DNA of 64,000 nucleotides from Certhia americana (taxonomy: Eukaryota > Chordata > Aves > Passeriformes > Certhiidae). The DNA is taken from contig CM031879.1 in assembly GCA_018697195.1 (NCBI GenBank), positions 23,462,020 through 23,526,019 of the forward strand. Reading direction: 5' to 3'. The notes under the pieces are model-generated. The model saw only the letters and a program-made list of their open reading frames with translations. It did no database searches and was not told where the DNA came from. Below are positions 13,201 through 25,736 of this stretch, piece by piece. Made by a program: the position numbers and the translations under genes. The stretch's first letter is position 1; each line of letters opens with the position of its first letter.

Positions 13201-15329
13201 GTTGGTGGAATTCAGCCATGAAGGTGTTATACAAAGCTCACTTCAATAGAGATGACCACAGGTTTTTCATTACCATGTTGGAGACCACTACAACATATTT
13301 CATTGCTTGCACAAGACACTCCAGTAATTTTTTCCTGCTTATAAGACCAAGGAGGCTATTTTAAATTACTTTTTATTCAAAATTTCAAAACTTTTTAGTA
13401 CATTAAGAAAAAAGACTATATTTAACTTCCATGCTTTAACCTTACCCCATCAAAATCCATTTTTTTTTCCCAGGTGATTGAGGAGTGGAACACTTTAATC
13501 CAACTGGAACTAAACATAATTTATGAATTTGTAAACTTGGTGATTTTAATGTCTGACAATGTGTTTTCTGGAAACTTTGAGTATATTCTAGTCCTTTATA
13601 ATAAGGAAATGATACAGTAATACCAATAAAGACACTGGTGCCAGCTTAAAAGTATCTCTTTCTTTAAACTCTTTTTTGTTTGTTTGAGAATTAGAGGGTC
13701 TCATTCTTCTTTTCCCATTAGATATAGTAACACAATCAAGAATTAGGGGCACGTCTTTATTGTGGACAGAACTCCACTAGCCTTGACATTCATGATGCAC
13801 TGCTGTTGATAGTAAGGTTAACTCTGAAGTTTCTTGAGATTTAAGTTTTCATTAAACCAATTCCCCTCTCTGTGGAAGAATTGTCACACAGGCAAATCAT
13901 TAACAAAGATAAACTTTTTCTTAGGAGTTCTACACTACACCATACCAGTCTCAAATTTCCATTGTTTTTCAATTCTTATATTATATTTTTCTTTATTTGA
14001 GAAATGCTGCACTAGAGACTGTCACTATATAAAAGTGAGGATGTGGGGTACGAACACTGTCTAGAGACATACTTTAAAAAAAAAAAAAATCCAAACCAAT
14101 ACATCTACCTTAGTTCTTTAACCAAATGCTTCTGATTTCATCAAAACACTATATCACATTTGTTGACCAGATCCAAGCTCCCACAAACTATGCTAAATGG
14201 CATAAATTACAACAGTCCTGATCTGTAGGCAGTGCTAGTGTACCTTTTATTAGACTGACTAGTGTTTGGGGGAAAAAGGTGAGCTTTCAGATATGCAAGC
14301 TTATCTTCAATTATTCTTTCATTTTGTCTGGGATGAAAGTTAGACCTGAAGTTAAAAAGGGTCATCCTGACATTTTTCAAACCCAATATAAGTGAAGGTG
14401 TTTCCTTAATCCTTTGGCACAACCCCAAAAGGCACATATTTGTTAGGGCACTTCATCAAAACTGTTAAACAATGCCAAGGCAAATAGAACCTAACCAACA
14501 CATTCAAGTTTTTGCTGCTTTACATCAAACATACCCCCTGCAACCATGTGCTGATTTGACCAAAGAGTGGATACAGTACAGGTAACATCTACTTTAATTA
14601 GGTTTTAAATGTTACCACAGACAATATCAAGACAAGAAATAGGCCTAAGATCCCTTCAAAATGTTTACACACTATTATAAAAGCCCAGAAGGCTCCACCC
14701 CAGTTATAACAGCTACACTCATTTAAGGAAAAGAAACAATATTAACAATAGAACTATTTTAATGTTTGTCCATGTCTTTAAACATTTTCATGTGCACAGC
14801 ACTTTTTACTTCTAAAACTTCTGCATAGGGATATTACCACGGTATCCAATTTCTTTCAAATACTGAAATATACATTTATTTTATTTCAATTTCCCTTGTA
14901 TCATCTCCTCTTCATTTTTATGAAATGACTACTTAAAAGTCATAAGCAGCTCTACTTAAAAAATGGATTTTTAAGAGAACTATCAACTACCAAAACTGTA
15001 CAGGAAATGCAGAAGGAGAACTGAAAAATGCAGAGAAATGCATGTGCAGGCAGCTACGTGCTGCTTTTGTAATGTTTGACACTAACCTGTCACAAACTGA
15101 CTCAAAAGGCTTTCATACCAAGCAGGCAGGTCACATATGATAAAAGTTTTTCATGTCTACAGTGGTAAATAAGCTCACTTACAGGATGGTGACCTTGGTC
15201 AGCTCCTTACTAACTATATTCACCAAGTTCAGACAACTCAAAACAAATCTCCAGGCACTCTGCTGTCTCACAGAGAGAATCAAAAAGGGCAAACTCACAA
15301 TCAAAGTGACAGCTGAGGTCTTCAGCAGG

Positions 15330-15600
15330 GGTTTACTGCAGGCCCCCGCAGAGCCCAGAACAGAAGCCCCAGCAGGTGCTACAGGCGTCCCGCAGTCCGG
15401 CAGCGTGGGCTGGCAGCGGCTGAGAGCCCCCGGCCAGAGCGGCACAGCCCCAGCCAGAAACCTCCCCGGCACAAGGCTCCTGCAGGGAGCTGCAGAGGCC
15501 AGCAGCAGAACCCCAAGGAGTGGCACACACGCCATCACACCTCCCACCGCTCCTGCAGCGGGGCTCACGGGCAGCCTCTGCCACCCACCGCCCTCCTTTT
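15330..15600. other. GC-rich islet within intron 3
   Basis: About 270 bases of clearly GC-rich sequence, with over a dozen CpGs, lie in AT-rich intron. On the minus strand an open frame of 163 codons (15179-15670) crosses it; from an internal Met it begins MACVPLLGVLLLASAAPC, which looks like a signal peptide. The frame ends at a stop overlapping a GTAAGT donor-like site at 15182. The plus strand is open as well (15153-15602), which weakens the coding argument. I do not recognise a protein family. It could be an intragenic CpG-rich regulatory element, an alternative first exon or the remnant of an insertion. Confidence 0.6.
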
Positions 15601-18600
15601 GAGAAAAATCACTGCACCCAGCAAAACGTTCACAGGGAAATAAGAAAAGGCAGAAAGAATGAACTGACATGTTGTATGGAGTATGGTTATTTCTAGATAA
15701 AAGAGTGACATTCTAGATAAAAGACTGACAGGGGAACAGATAGTTACAAAGCCTAGTATATGTGATATTCCACCATTTAAAATAAAAAAAACTATTGTCT
15801 TTATTGAACAAGAAAATTAAAATGTTGCCTGAACAGACAAATCACACTGAACACATGGAAACTTTCATCAAAGCTTGTATTCTAAGCTCTCAATGCAGAT
15901 ATAACCTCAGGAGTAAAATGATCCATTTCAAACATACAGATATACTACGAAACCTGCTAATTTCCAATACCTAAGACTTCCTTATAATATGAAGCCTTCA
16001 TTGCCACTGCTCACCACTACAAATACTGAGACAAGTTACGGGCTAGCTAGACTATGTCCTTATAACACAGATGCTATTGGAAGACCCTTTTTTTGTTACA
16101 GGCCCTCTTTTCCACTCAGTCCTGTTAAAAAGCATGAAAATTAGCTTTCAAGACTTCTGTGCAAAAAAAAAATTAAAACATACTTAAAAAACATCACTCT
16201 TCAAAATTCATTCTTAAAAAACACACATTTGACAATATGATAATGTTATCTGCCCAATGCCTGATTGACAACTGCATTCTGATACAACCTTGACTAACAA
16301 AACCCCCTGCTTAGCACTTCACGCTCAGACACAAATCCACTTTGAACCAATTTCTAAAACATAAAAAATAAAATTTCAGCTAAAGTAGAGAGATTGCAGG
16401 ATACTAACAAGTAGCTGCCTAAATACTACTTATTGCTATGGGATGGATTTCAGAAGTGTAGGTGTGTTTAAAAAAAGACAGATTGGGAAATGGCCAACAG
16501 ATATTTCTGCAATGTTAGGCTTGATGCACACTCTTACTGAATTTCAGTAAATAAGACAAATCAAATGATTGACCAGTATATAAAAGAAAACTTACTGCTG
16601 CTCTGGTGTCCCTTAAGAGGGAAAAAACCAAACACAATCCTATTGCAAATCATGTGCACTAAAAGAAAGTTTCCTGGAAACCATTTTTCCTATATAAAGT
16701 TATATAAACCCAAGTAAAACACTCTTATTTCAAGTAGAAGTCTGCTAGCATGCTAAGACAACTACTCATTACTTGCCATGTATATGCACCTAGTGGCTCT
16801 TAAGACCCTGGCTTAACACAAGGCTGTTTGTTGGACTTGCTTTGTCTTCAGTTAAGCCATCAGTATCACCTGGGATATTCTAATAAATTAATGTAGTCAG
16901 CAGCATGAGTTAAATAGTGTCCACCAACCCCATGCTTTGATTCAAAACCTAGAATAGATGAAGTTGCATAATATTAAAAAGAAGGGGGAGGGGGAAATAG
17001 GTATCTCATTCAAATGCACCCTGAAATCTTGAATTTTAAGCACTGGATTTAAAAAAACCACTCATACTTTGGGTGAAATAGTTCATCACATCTCTAAGCA
17101 CCACAAGAAGCACAATCTAGAAAGTTGAGGAAGGTTGCTTCTGGCTTTGCTTCTGGGAAAGCATGAATGGTAACCTAAATGTGGTGGCAAGTCTGCACTG
17201 ACTGTCCTTTCCCAGAGTCTCACCTACATGCTGGAGGCTTACCTTTTCTACTTCACTGCAGCATCTAGCCTTATTATACTTCCTAGAGACCTGTCCTGAA
17301 AGAAACCCATTGCAAAGAAGATGCCTTCTTGTGCCTTTCTGATTTAGAGAGCCTGGGAGGATAGGAATAGAGCAGATCTTGCTGTCCATACAGGAGGCAG
17401 GCTCATGATCTGTTCAGCATAGTTTAACCATCTACAGTTTCCAAATGAACATAGCACTTGTGTATGCTCAAAGCTTTTTGAGTGAAGTACCACACTAAAC
17501 TCAAATTATTGAGTCACTGGAGTTGTGGGAACTCCCCTGCCAAACACAGTAACTTTTGAGGTCACAACAACTTAACCAGAAGCGAGAGCTTCGTGTTAAA
17601 ACTGAACTAAAACACGTATTCCTTGCCTCCATCCTTAACTTTTCATAAATGATTTCTTTGATTCAAAAAATGTATAACAAGATTCATAAGGATTCAGTAG
17701 GAAAACTTTGTTTGGTTTGTAGAAAATAATAAGCACCTACCTTGGTACCTCACTCCCTTAATTAAGTTCCTCTTCTATCCTTCTCCCTGCCCAACTTCTT
17801 TCCTTTCCTCCTCCAACTCTGCACGTCATTATTACTTACCTTCCACCACTCTGATACACATATATATGTATTCAGTTACTCATCTCTCTTCATTTCCTGA
17901 CATCTAAATCTACTGTTCTGCTGCCTCACTGCTGTCACCTTTAGATGCCCTCTCTTCTTTAAGTTTCTCTGGACAAGTCTGCATCTGGATCTGCATCAGA
18001 GCTCTGGATGCTCTGCATCTGAATACAGCAGCTAAACTGCTTTCCTTTTACTCATTTACAATTGCTTTTTCATGTTTCCAAGGTATTTTTCTCCACTGCT
18101 CATAACAAACAGGTGAAAACAGTGACAACAATTCTCTTTGCTAGTGGTCTACCAACCAGAATTTTGGAAGTACTGTGACACCTCTGGCATCAATAATTCA
18201 AAATATTATTAAAATTTCTTTGAGCTAAATTTTTTTTATTCCCAATATTCACTGAAACCTATCCAGTTCCTTTGAAAAATCTTTAGAACTGAAACAGTGT
18301 TTAAAAACTGCTTTTCAGGAGTGTCACTCCAACTATTTCATAATTCCTTTGGCTTTTTGTAGTGCAAGTTATGGAGACAAATAAGATTTCTTCAGGGACA
18401 ATATGGATTAATAATAGATGTGGAGGAAAAGCAGAACTGGTGAGTGCACTCACAACCTCCTAAGTCTCACTGGATGTGAAAGTGTTTCTAACCAGCATAC
18501 TCTGGAATGCTGACATGACCACATATACTACAGACTCATTCAAAAAAGGAGATTTTAAAGCTTTTATACTACTGCTACCAAAATGTCCATTACATTTTAA

Positions 18601-18848
18601 GCATTTCCTACACAAATTCAGCTCCAAAATCTCACAAGATGTGACCCACAGCACAAGTGGAGTTTTCAGCTGGAAAATTAATAAAAGAGTTCTTAACTGT
18701 AGTGGGTGAATTTTTGAGGGGTGGCAGACTGGAAGGTTTCATAGCTTGTGTTAGGACTCCACAGTACTTTGGAGACCAACAGGAGCTGAACCTACCTTCA
18801 TGGGAAGCTGTGCAACCCAGGGCAAAGTAATACTGAACTTCATTTAGC

Positions 18849-18868
18849 TTTCTAGTATATATATATGT

Positions 18869-18906
<38 letters not shown>

Positions 18907-18931
18907 ATATATATATATATAATACTAGAAA
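18849..18931. repeat. AT-rich palindromic microsatellite, 83 bp
   Basis: A TTTCTAGTATATATATAT arm on the left is matched by TATATATATAATACTAGAAA on the right, with (TA)n and (GT)n tracts between. The unique ends TTTCTAGTA and TACTAGAAA are exact complements, so this is more than a plain TA run. A further TA run follows to about 18945. Confidence 0.8.
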
Positions 18932-19088
18932 TATATATATATATACTGAAATCTGCAGTATATAAAGTAGCATGCTACATTTCAAATAAGCATGAGCCTG
19001 AATATGCTCTTGTGCAGGATGGGGGGCAAGCCTTTCTTGATTCTATCCTGCTTCAAGCCCTTCCAGGCTTTCTGTCTTGTCAACACAC

Positions 19089-19117
19089 AGAATATTCTAT
19101 ATAGAATAGAATATTCT
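19089..19117. repeat. 12-bp inverted repeat AGAATATTCTAT with 5-bp spacer
   Basis: AGAATATTCTAT (19089-19100) and ATAGAATATTCT (19106-19117) are perfect reverse complements. Each arm also contains AGAATATTCT, which matches the nGAAnnTTCn unit of heat-shock elements. In this AT-rich context that match could be chance. Confidence 0.7.
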
Positions 19118-20136
19118 AGAGCAAAGCGCCAGATCAGGACAAACTTTGCATTACAACCAAGTGTGGTGCTCCAGAAATATTCACATCTTGTCTTTTAAGA
19201 AGAATCAAGAAGAATGCAGCTTTTGGGAGGGAGTAAGAAAAAAAATGAAAAATATTTTCTCTTTCCTATAGTTTAAACTAAGCTTGAGAGCCAGAATTTT
19301 CACTTCTCTTTCTTCTGAGGACATCATTTCCTTTTCTCTGACCACCTTCCTTCCCTTAAGTGAAGTTAGTGTCCTGACTGGCAACAGACCAAAACATTCA
19401 AGGAGGAAGACAAGGCAGATGAAGTAAAAATACAGGGTGTGTATTTAAAAAACCCAAACAAGGCTAGCAATTTGACTATAAAATCCAAGGTATCACATAA
19501 TGAATAGCAAAATCAAGTGAATTGGAATATCTGAAAGTGTACAAGTTTACCTTACTTCTTTCTACTAAAACTTTCTGGATACTATATAATCTAAGCAAGT
19601 GACCTAATTCAGGTGATTTATTACTCATAGTACAAAATAAATAGTTTGTCTCTTTCTGCATAAGACCATTTAAAATACTGTCTAGAAGTTACATTACTAC
19701 ACTAGATAATATATATGTGCCTGAATACAAATACACACCTTCAAGTAAATTCAAACCCAGCAACTCTTCAGCAGTAGCCAGTGACTTAGCAAGGTACATC
19801 TTAAAGCAAAGCCAAGTAGTTAAGCAATGTCACAAATAATTATCAATAGCTTTGTATCTTTTCCATCCTCCTGTAAGCTGTGTCAATAGCCTCTACAGAT
19901 ATGTCATTGAATCAGAAGAGGCAACTGCTCAGAAAAACACCTCTCTACCCAAAAATGTTCATTATATAAAGAAGCTGTAGAACATAGGTTCAAATTATTC
20001 AAATCGTGTATAACAATTTGAAATAATGTCTATGCAATCACTAACTAATTCCAAGTCACTGAACTTATTAATATACTCTTCTGGCTTAGTATAATTAGAT
20101 GTATTATCAAATATATATATTATATATTTAATATAT

Positions 20137-20252
20137 AATCAGGAATATATGTGTATGTGTATATATATATATAGACACACACACATATATATATATATAT
20201 GTATGTATGTATGTGTGTATATATATATATACATACACATATATTCCTGATT
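20137..20252. repeat. AT-rich palindromic repeat, 116 bp
   Basis: The outer 22 bases at 20137-20158 (AATCAGGAATATATGTGTATGT) are exactly repeated in reverse complement at 20231-20252. Further in, the TA runs pair with each other, and an ACACACACATATAT stretch faces TATGTATGTATGTGTGT. Almost the whole element can fold on itself, allowing a 2-base offset. It could extrude as a cruciform or form a long RNA hairpin in the MDFIC transcript. Origin unknown: an expanded microsatellite hairpin or the remnant of a small mobile element. Confidence 0.85.
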
Positions 20253-22962
20253 TAAATGCAATTACAGTCCTTTAAACAAGTAACTGGACTAATTATATCA
20301 GATTTTTGCAATACAGTCTTCCAGAAGTAGTCGTAAGGGTTAACATGACTTGTAGTCGTAACACAATCATTTTTAGCTATCAATAAATCACTTTTCCCTT
20401 AAATAGTGAGCTCTTCTTTGCATTAATTTAGATATTTCAAGTGACTGTTGTCAGAATTTTTGATTGTGCATCTTCTAAAAAATTAGGATGATAGAACAAA
20501 TACATTGATACACACTAGTATACATTGATACTTCCTGAAAGGCAACAACGAATATTACTTATAGTTTATAGTTCTGTCATGTAACCCTATAGGGTACCTT
20601 ACTTAAAAGCTGAAGAAGCTGTGAGAAGGCTTGTACATATGTGCATGCAGATGTGTTTACACAAATATAAAACATGTCTGTCAGTGAACTGTAAAGCAAA
20701 ATAAATTTCAAAACCAGAGAAAATCACTTTTTAAAACAAATAGTCCCTTATGGGCATATTCCAATACACCAGACATACTTTAATCATTGCACAATAAAAC
20801 CTGTGCTTCGCTCAGATTGAGTACCAGAAAGCTTAGAGCTGCAGACATTTGCAGAATGGGAGAAGCTAGTCAGAGCATACGTCCAAGTTTTCACAAGCAA
20901 AAGGAGAACGTTACAATCCCAGATGTACTGTGTTGACTATATTTAACCTTAGCTATTAGGTGACTAGTGAAATTGCATGTGACAATAGGACTATGCTGTA
21001 TTTCTGTGCTTTGAAAGAATGCAAGTTATACAATGTGACAATGCTATGCAATTATCTATATTCTAATCATAAATGCCTATAAGGATAACACTTCTATTGT
21101 ATATAAAAATACTGTATGATGGCAGTTTCAGGCAACTAACACAATTGTGTTGGATGTTAAAATCAGACATTAAAATTTAAAGCTAAATCTGAAGATATCA
21201 TTAATTTTCTCCTCAATGACTTAGAAATTTGACATAATTATATTCAGTTATTAAACAGAAAAAAACAGAATTACATTATAATTTCAGTAGAAAAAAGGAA
21301 ATGTTTGCCATAATTAATTGTATAGGGGAATGAACAGGACAGGCACTGCCTCTGAAACAACAGTTTGGGGTTTTTTTGCGAGGTTGAATTTCTTGAAATT
21401 CAGAGGCCTGCACTTTGCTTCAGTCAGATGAACAGATGTAGGATTCTTAAGATACAGTCTTTTCAAAGTGCACTAAGGAGAACCATATAAGGATAATCCA
21501 CATAACAGAAAAGGGAATACAGGAGGTATGAAGTTGTGATTTTGGAAAGAAATGTTAAAGGACTAAAAGTGTGGCAGAAAAGCAGTGGTAGATTGTAGAC
21601 ACATCTTGTAAACAGGGAAAAGCAGTTTTCATCTTTTGTCAGGACTAGCCTGGGAAAAGCTGAAGAAAGAATGTAAGCAAAACTCAACACTTGGTGTTTT
21701 GGCAAATGCCACACAGGAAAAACAAGTGCTGTTTTGTAGGACTGTTTTTCAAGAGGTGTTAGTTCCTTCTTCTCCAATAAAACTATTGTTTTCTCAGGTT
21801 AACCAATCCGTGTTCAACCCACAGAGCACACTATAAAAGTGTGCACCATTTTTAATAAAATTACTTTTTTACCATTACCTTTTGAAACAGAGTCTGTGTC
21901 CTTCTGTGACCATGCACAGCAACATCAGATTCTTGAAGATAAACATGAAAATAAACAATAGCAAGGGAGGCCAGCCCATGGAAGGGTCTGACTGAAGCTG
22001 TTCTTGATGTTACTACACAGATTCACTGAGTGAGTTTGCTAAAGTAGGTGAAGCCGAAAGAAGTCACTCCACTGACATCAGTAGGCTTCGTTCAGGCCGC
22101 TACACGCAGTCCTTCTGATCCCTCATCCTTTCATCTAGGCTGAGAATCCTCCCCATTTCACTGAACACTACCGTCTCCTATTTCTCTAAGAATCTGTGTC
22201 TGTCCCCTCCCTCTACTGTTTTTTTAACCAGTCATATCTATGCCTGCCTCAAACCAATAAAATTTCTTGCATCTCTACACTCTTTGTGTTAAGGGCAGTA
22301 GCAAAGGCCATTGCGAAGCTCAGGAACTCTGGAACCATGAGTGTAAATGCAAGCAGTGAGAGCACAGAGACAAAGCTAAAACATAAGAGAAATTATTTAC
22401 TTTTGCTTATTTAAGCTATGCAGGAATATGAAGCTTTTTTGCATATTATCTACATCCCAAATAAAGCATAAGGCACACAGAACACTGAAGCACAGGTCAT
22501 TGTTTTATTATCTAGTGTTCAGACCTCACAGCTAGTCAGGATATCAGGATAACAGAACATTTCAAAAGCAAAGTCTACCCTCATGGAGCTTGCCATTACT
22601 GGATTTAAATATTTACTATGCTTTGAACTAGTAGTACTTTAATAGGTTTTTTTTCTGGTGCACGTGTGACAATGTTGACAGGAGCTTCTATCAGTTCAGG
22701 ATACTAAGTACAGAGACTAAAACATTATCAGATCATGTTGACCAAATGTTTGAAAGCAAGAACTCTCCCATTCCTTCCCTTTCCTTCAAATACTTAATAT
22801 TTTCCTTTGGGAAAGAAGCTTGTCTTTTATCTTAATAACTTCTATTTGCTTCTGGAGCATGAGTCACATTCTTCAATTATTTTCAGTTGATTGTATAATT
22901 TTTACTGAGGTTTGGTTGGTCTTTATTCAGTTTGGGTTTTTTCAATAAGAATATCAGCTTAC

Positions 22963-23238
22963 CTTCTGGTGAAGTACCTGGCTTTTGAGAAAACACAGAG
23001 CTTATTTTACTCTTCTTGCTGCTGTTGCTGTTGACAGACAAGGTGGACTGAATTTTTCTGTGCATTTTTTCTGAAACAGGAGATGAAAGCTTTCTGTTGT
23101 CTGCAGGCATATGCTTGACCCCGTTGTGAATTCCACTTCCATTACTCAGACCCACATGGCCATTTTGGATTTTGCCACTTTCTTCCTCACTCCTTTCCAG
23201 TGCTGAAGTATTTGGCTGAGGCAAACGTTGAGGTTGTG
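22963..23238 (-). CDS. MDFIC: MDFIC coding exon 3 (residues 75-166)
   Basis: This 276-nt exon is bounded by an acceptor (GTACTTTAAG) and a GTAAGC donor. It encodes the hydrophilic linker before the I-mfa domain. Recognisable MDFIC blocks are QPQRLPQ at the start, SGKIQNGHVGLSNGSGIHNG, then ADNRKLSSPVSEKMHRKIQS, and KKSKISSVFSQK near the end. It is rich in Ser, Asn and Lys. The basic KKSK and the MHRKIQ patch could act as nuclear-localisation or partner-binding elements (inference). There is no hydrophobic segment. The last base of the exon joins the next exon to form Asp167. If intron 3 were retained, the frame would run on for 26 more codons to a stop at 22883-22885, giving a protein without the I-mfa domain. 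Confidence 0.97.
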
Positions 23239-25383
23239 CTTAAAGTACAAGAAATAAAGGGTTAATTTAAATTGTAAATTGATAATTGAACACTTTAGGC
23301 AAGACAAGGAATGCAACTGTCCTTGCTATTATTGATCTAAAAACAGACTGACAAGTTAACATTCCCCCATTAAGACAATAGAGCAAAAATATCTCTAGAT
23401 TAAAAAAAAAATATATTAGATATTCAGAAAGCACCTCATGTCTGCATGAGGCCTAGATTCCCCATTTGACAATGCAAGTAAAAGCATGCAAAGCTCTGTG
23501 AACTACACCAACAGAATAATGCAAGCGATTTGAAGAAAGGGAAAAAGTCAAGACTGGGAATGTATGTAACAAAACTGATAAATTTTTTTGAGGGAATCAA
23601 ATGAATAATGTGTGAAATACACCCAAATGAGAGAAAAAGTGTACGAGTATACATACAGACCATAGTAATGGCCAATCTGCCAGCTTTCAGAAAATAACCT
23701 GAAGGACATGGTAGGGGTCCCCTGACACTCAGCCACTGCAGACCAGTATATTAGAGAAGAACAGGAATATCCAGGTAACTAACAAGTTTGAGCTTAAATT
23801 CACAAAGATCATGGATTACTGAGAAGTACAAAACCAATCAAAATCTGTTTTTGTTGAAGAGTTAACCAAAAGGAACATGCATTCAAACACCACAGAGCTG
23901 TGGCAAGCCAGAGTCCCTCCCTCCATACTCTTCAACTCAGAAGCAAAATTTAAAAATTACTATAATGGGCTAGTTAGGGATTTTATGGAAATACTGAAAT
24001 CGTCAAAGGAAAAAAAAAGCCTGTAAAAAAAGGCAACAATCTGCTGTGACCTGTCTAAGTCTCTGAAAGTACATGTTATAAACTCATTCCAACGGGTAAG
24101 AATGAAACTTGGCTATTCTGCGTTGAGCTACTGTATCATAAAGGGGAATATTTGTATTAAATTCCTATGTATTTTTTAGTTGGTAACTAAAGAAAATATG
24201 CATGATTTTTTAATGTATAGCTTTGTAATAGAAAAAGTGGTTTCAATTGAACAATTCTTATTTAGGAAACAAAATGCAAATTTTTTGGGAAAAACTAATT
24301 AAACCATAAGCACAGTAACACAATAAGATTTCACAATCAAAAATCAGCCCAATCACTTCTACTGATCAAAACGCTACTTCATCATGCTTGGACAAAGCAT
24401 GGTACTTTGTCCATTGGCTTTCAGACAGTCCAATCTTCATCTATTTAAAAATCTTAATGTCAAAGAAAAAGTCCAGATTCTATTACATACCAAATGGGTG
24501 AGAAATTAGTGCCAGCAGTAAGGAAAAACAGTGCTGCAGTTCATTCTCTATTCAGATAGTTCATATCCCTCTTCTGATGATTTCATAGTATCGAGGTAAA
24601 AATACACATAAATAATCATAGGTAGCTTGCTCTAAAAGAAACAACTCCACTGATCGCTTCAGGTAAAGTTAACAAATTTTCCAACAAATACTACTGGGAC
24701 AAACAGAACAACATGGTCTCTAAAAGGACTCAATACTAAATTTCCCTTAAAAAACCCCAATATTTTCCTTTTATCTGGTACACTAATCAGATTGATTTCT
24801 CCACTATCATAGTAAACTTCTCCAGAATAAACTTCACACATATCTTAAACTTTATGCTATGGTCACACTCATAGGCAACAAAGGATTCTTTTCCATAATA
24901 GTTCAAATATGAACTGGTTAATGCTTTTCTTGCCACAAGATATTTTAGTCACTGCCACTAACACTCTCAGACAATAGCTTTGACTGCCCAGATTTATCTA
25001 GGTCAGAGTAACCCTGCTTGAACCTACTTGACCCAAGTGATAACTTTCTGTTGCAGGAAAGAAAGGGAGGGCTGGGGGAAACATTCATGTTTTAGACTCC
25101 CCAAAGATGTTACAAGGAGTACAAAGATCAAAGATCATTCCCTTCCACTACCAGCAGTAACTGCTCAGAAACCTCCAAGTCAATAAACAGGAGCACACTA
25201 TCTGAGACCAGAAAAACTAACTGTTGTCCAAAGGATTTTTTATTGTCAATGCTGAAACTGCTTCTCCTTCAATTTTGCATTAGTGTTTGTAAAATCTATG
25301 AACAGAAGCATAAGCAAGGCACTTGGGAATTCAATTTGTGCTATTGATGCCTTGAGAGGCTACCTAGAACAGAGGCTAGACAG

Positions 25384-25736
25384 TGTTAAAGGAATAAAGT
25401 AGGTACATATTGAAATGCCTTCACAGGATACTCCTTGGGCAGTACAAGAGCCTGGCCAAGGGTACACCCAAGATGGACCCCAGGTCACAAGTTTTTACGC
25501 TTTTATAAGTTCTGGTCCATTTAGATATTGGGGTTAATTGTCCAATTACAGCTTCAGGTTATGAAGTTCCATCCCCCCAGACTGCTCTCCTCAATTCACT
25601 GTTGTTTATACTTTTGGGGCCTGAAGCTCTAACAGTGTCCTTGGTTCTCGGGCTGGAAAAGGATTGTTTTGTCTCACTTAACTGTAAGGAGAACTTGCTA
25701 ACACTTTACATGAAGCTCAGAGTTATATACCAATGC
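25384..25736 (+). mobile_element. Probable ERV solo LTR (degenerate)
   Basis: This 353-bp segment begins TGTTAAAGGAATAAAG and ends CAATGCA, so TG...CA limits are possible. Internal phrases such as ACAAGAGCCTGGCCAAGGGTA, CATTTAGATATTGGGGTTAATTG and CCCCCCAGACTGCTCTCC resemble LTRs that recur in songbird genomes. The flanking hexamers AGACAG and GTACAG match only in part, so a target duplication is not established. Strand is assigned from similarity in memory only. No internal retroviral sequence is present. Confidence 0.4.

Larger units (their letters stand above)
10102..22962 (-). other. MDFIC: MDFIC intron 3 (about 12.9 kb)
   Basis: The intron has a GTAAGC donor at 22962 and a CTGAAG acceptor at 10102-10103. 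Notable contents are a T/TTTG microsatellite just upstream of the acceptor (10135-10200), a GC-rich islet at 15.3-15.6 kb, and palindromic AT-rich repeats at 18.85-20.25 kb. No other gene is supported. Confidence 0.92.

Noticed and set aside
15153..15602. 149-codon plus-strand open frame through the GC-rich islet
   Set aside because: Low-complexity Ala/Pro/Gly text, antisense to the minus-strand frame; no family recognised.
18865..18985. Tyr/Ile-rich open frames on both strands
   Set aside because: Direct translation of TA microsatellite.
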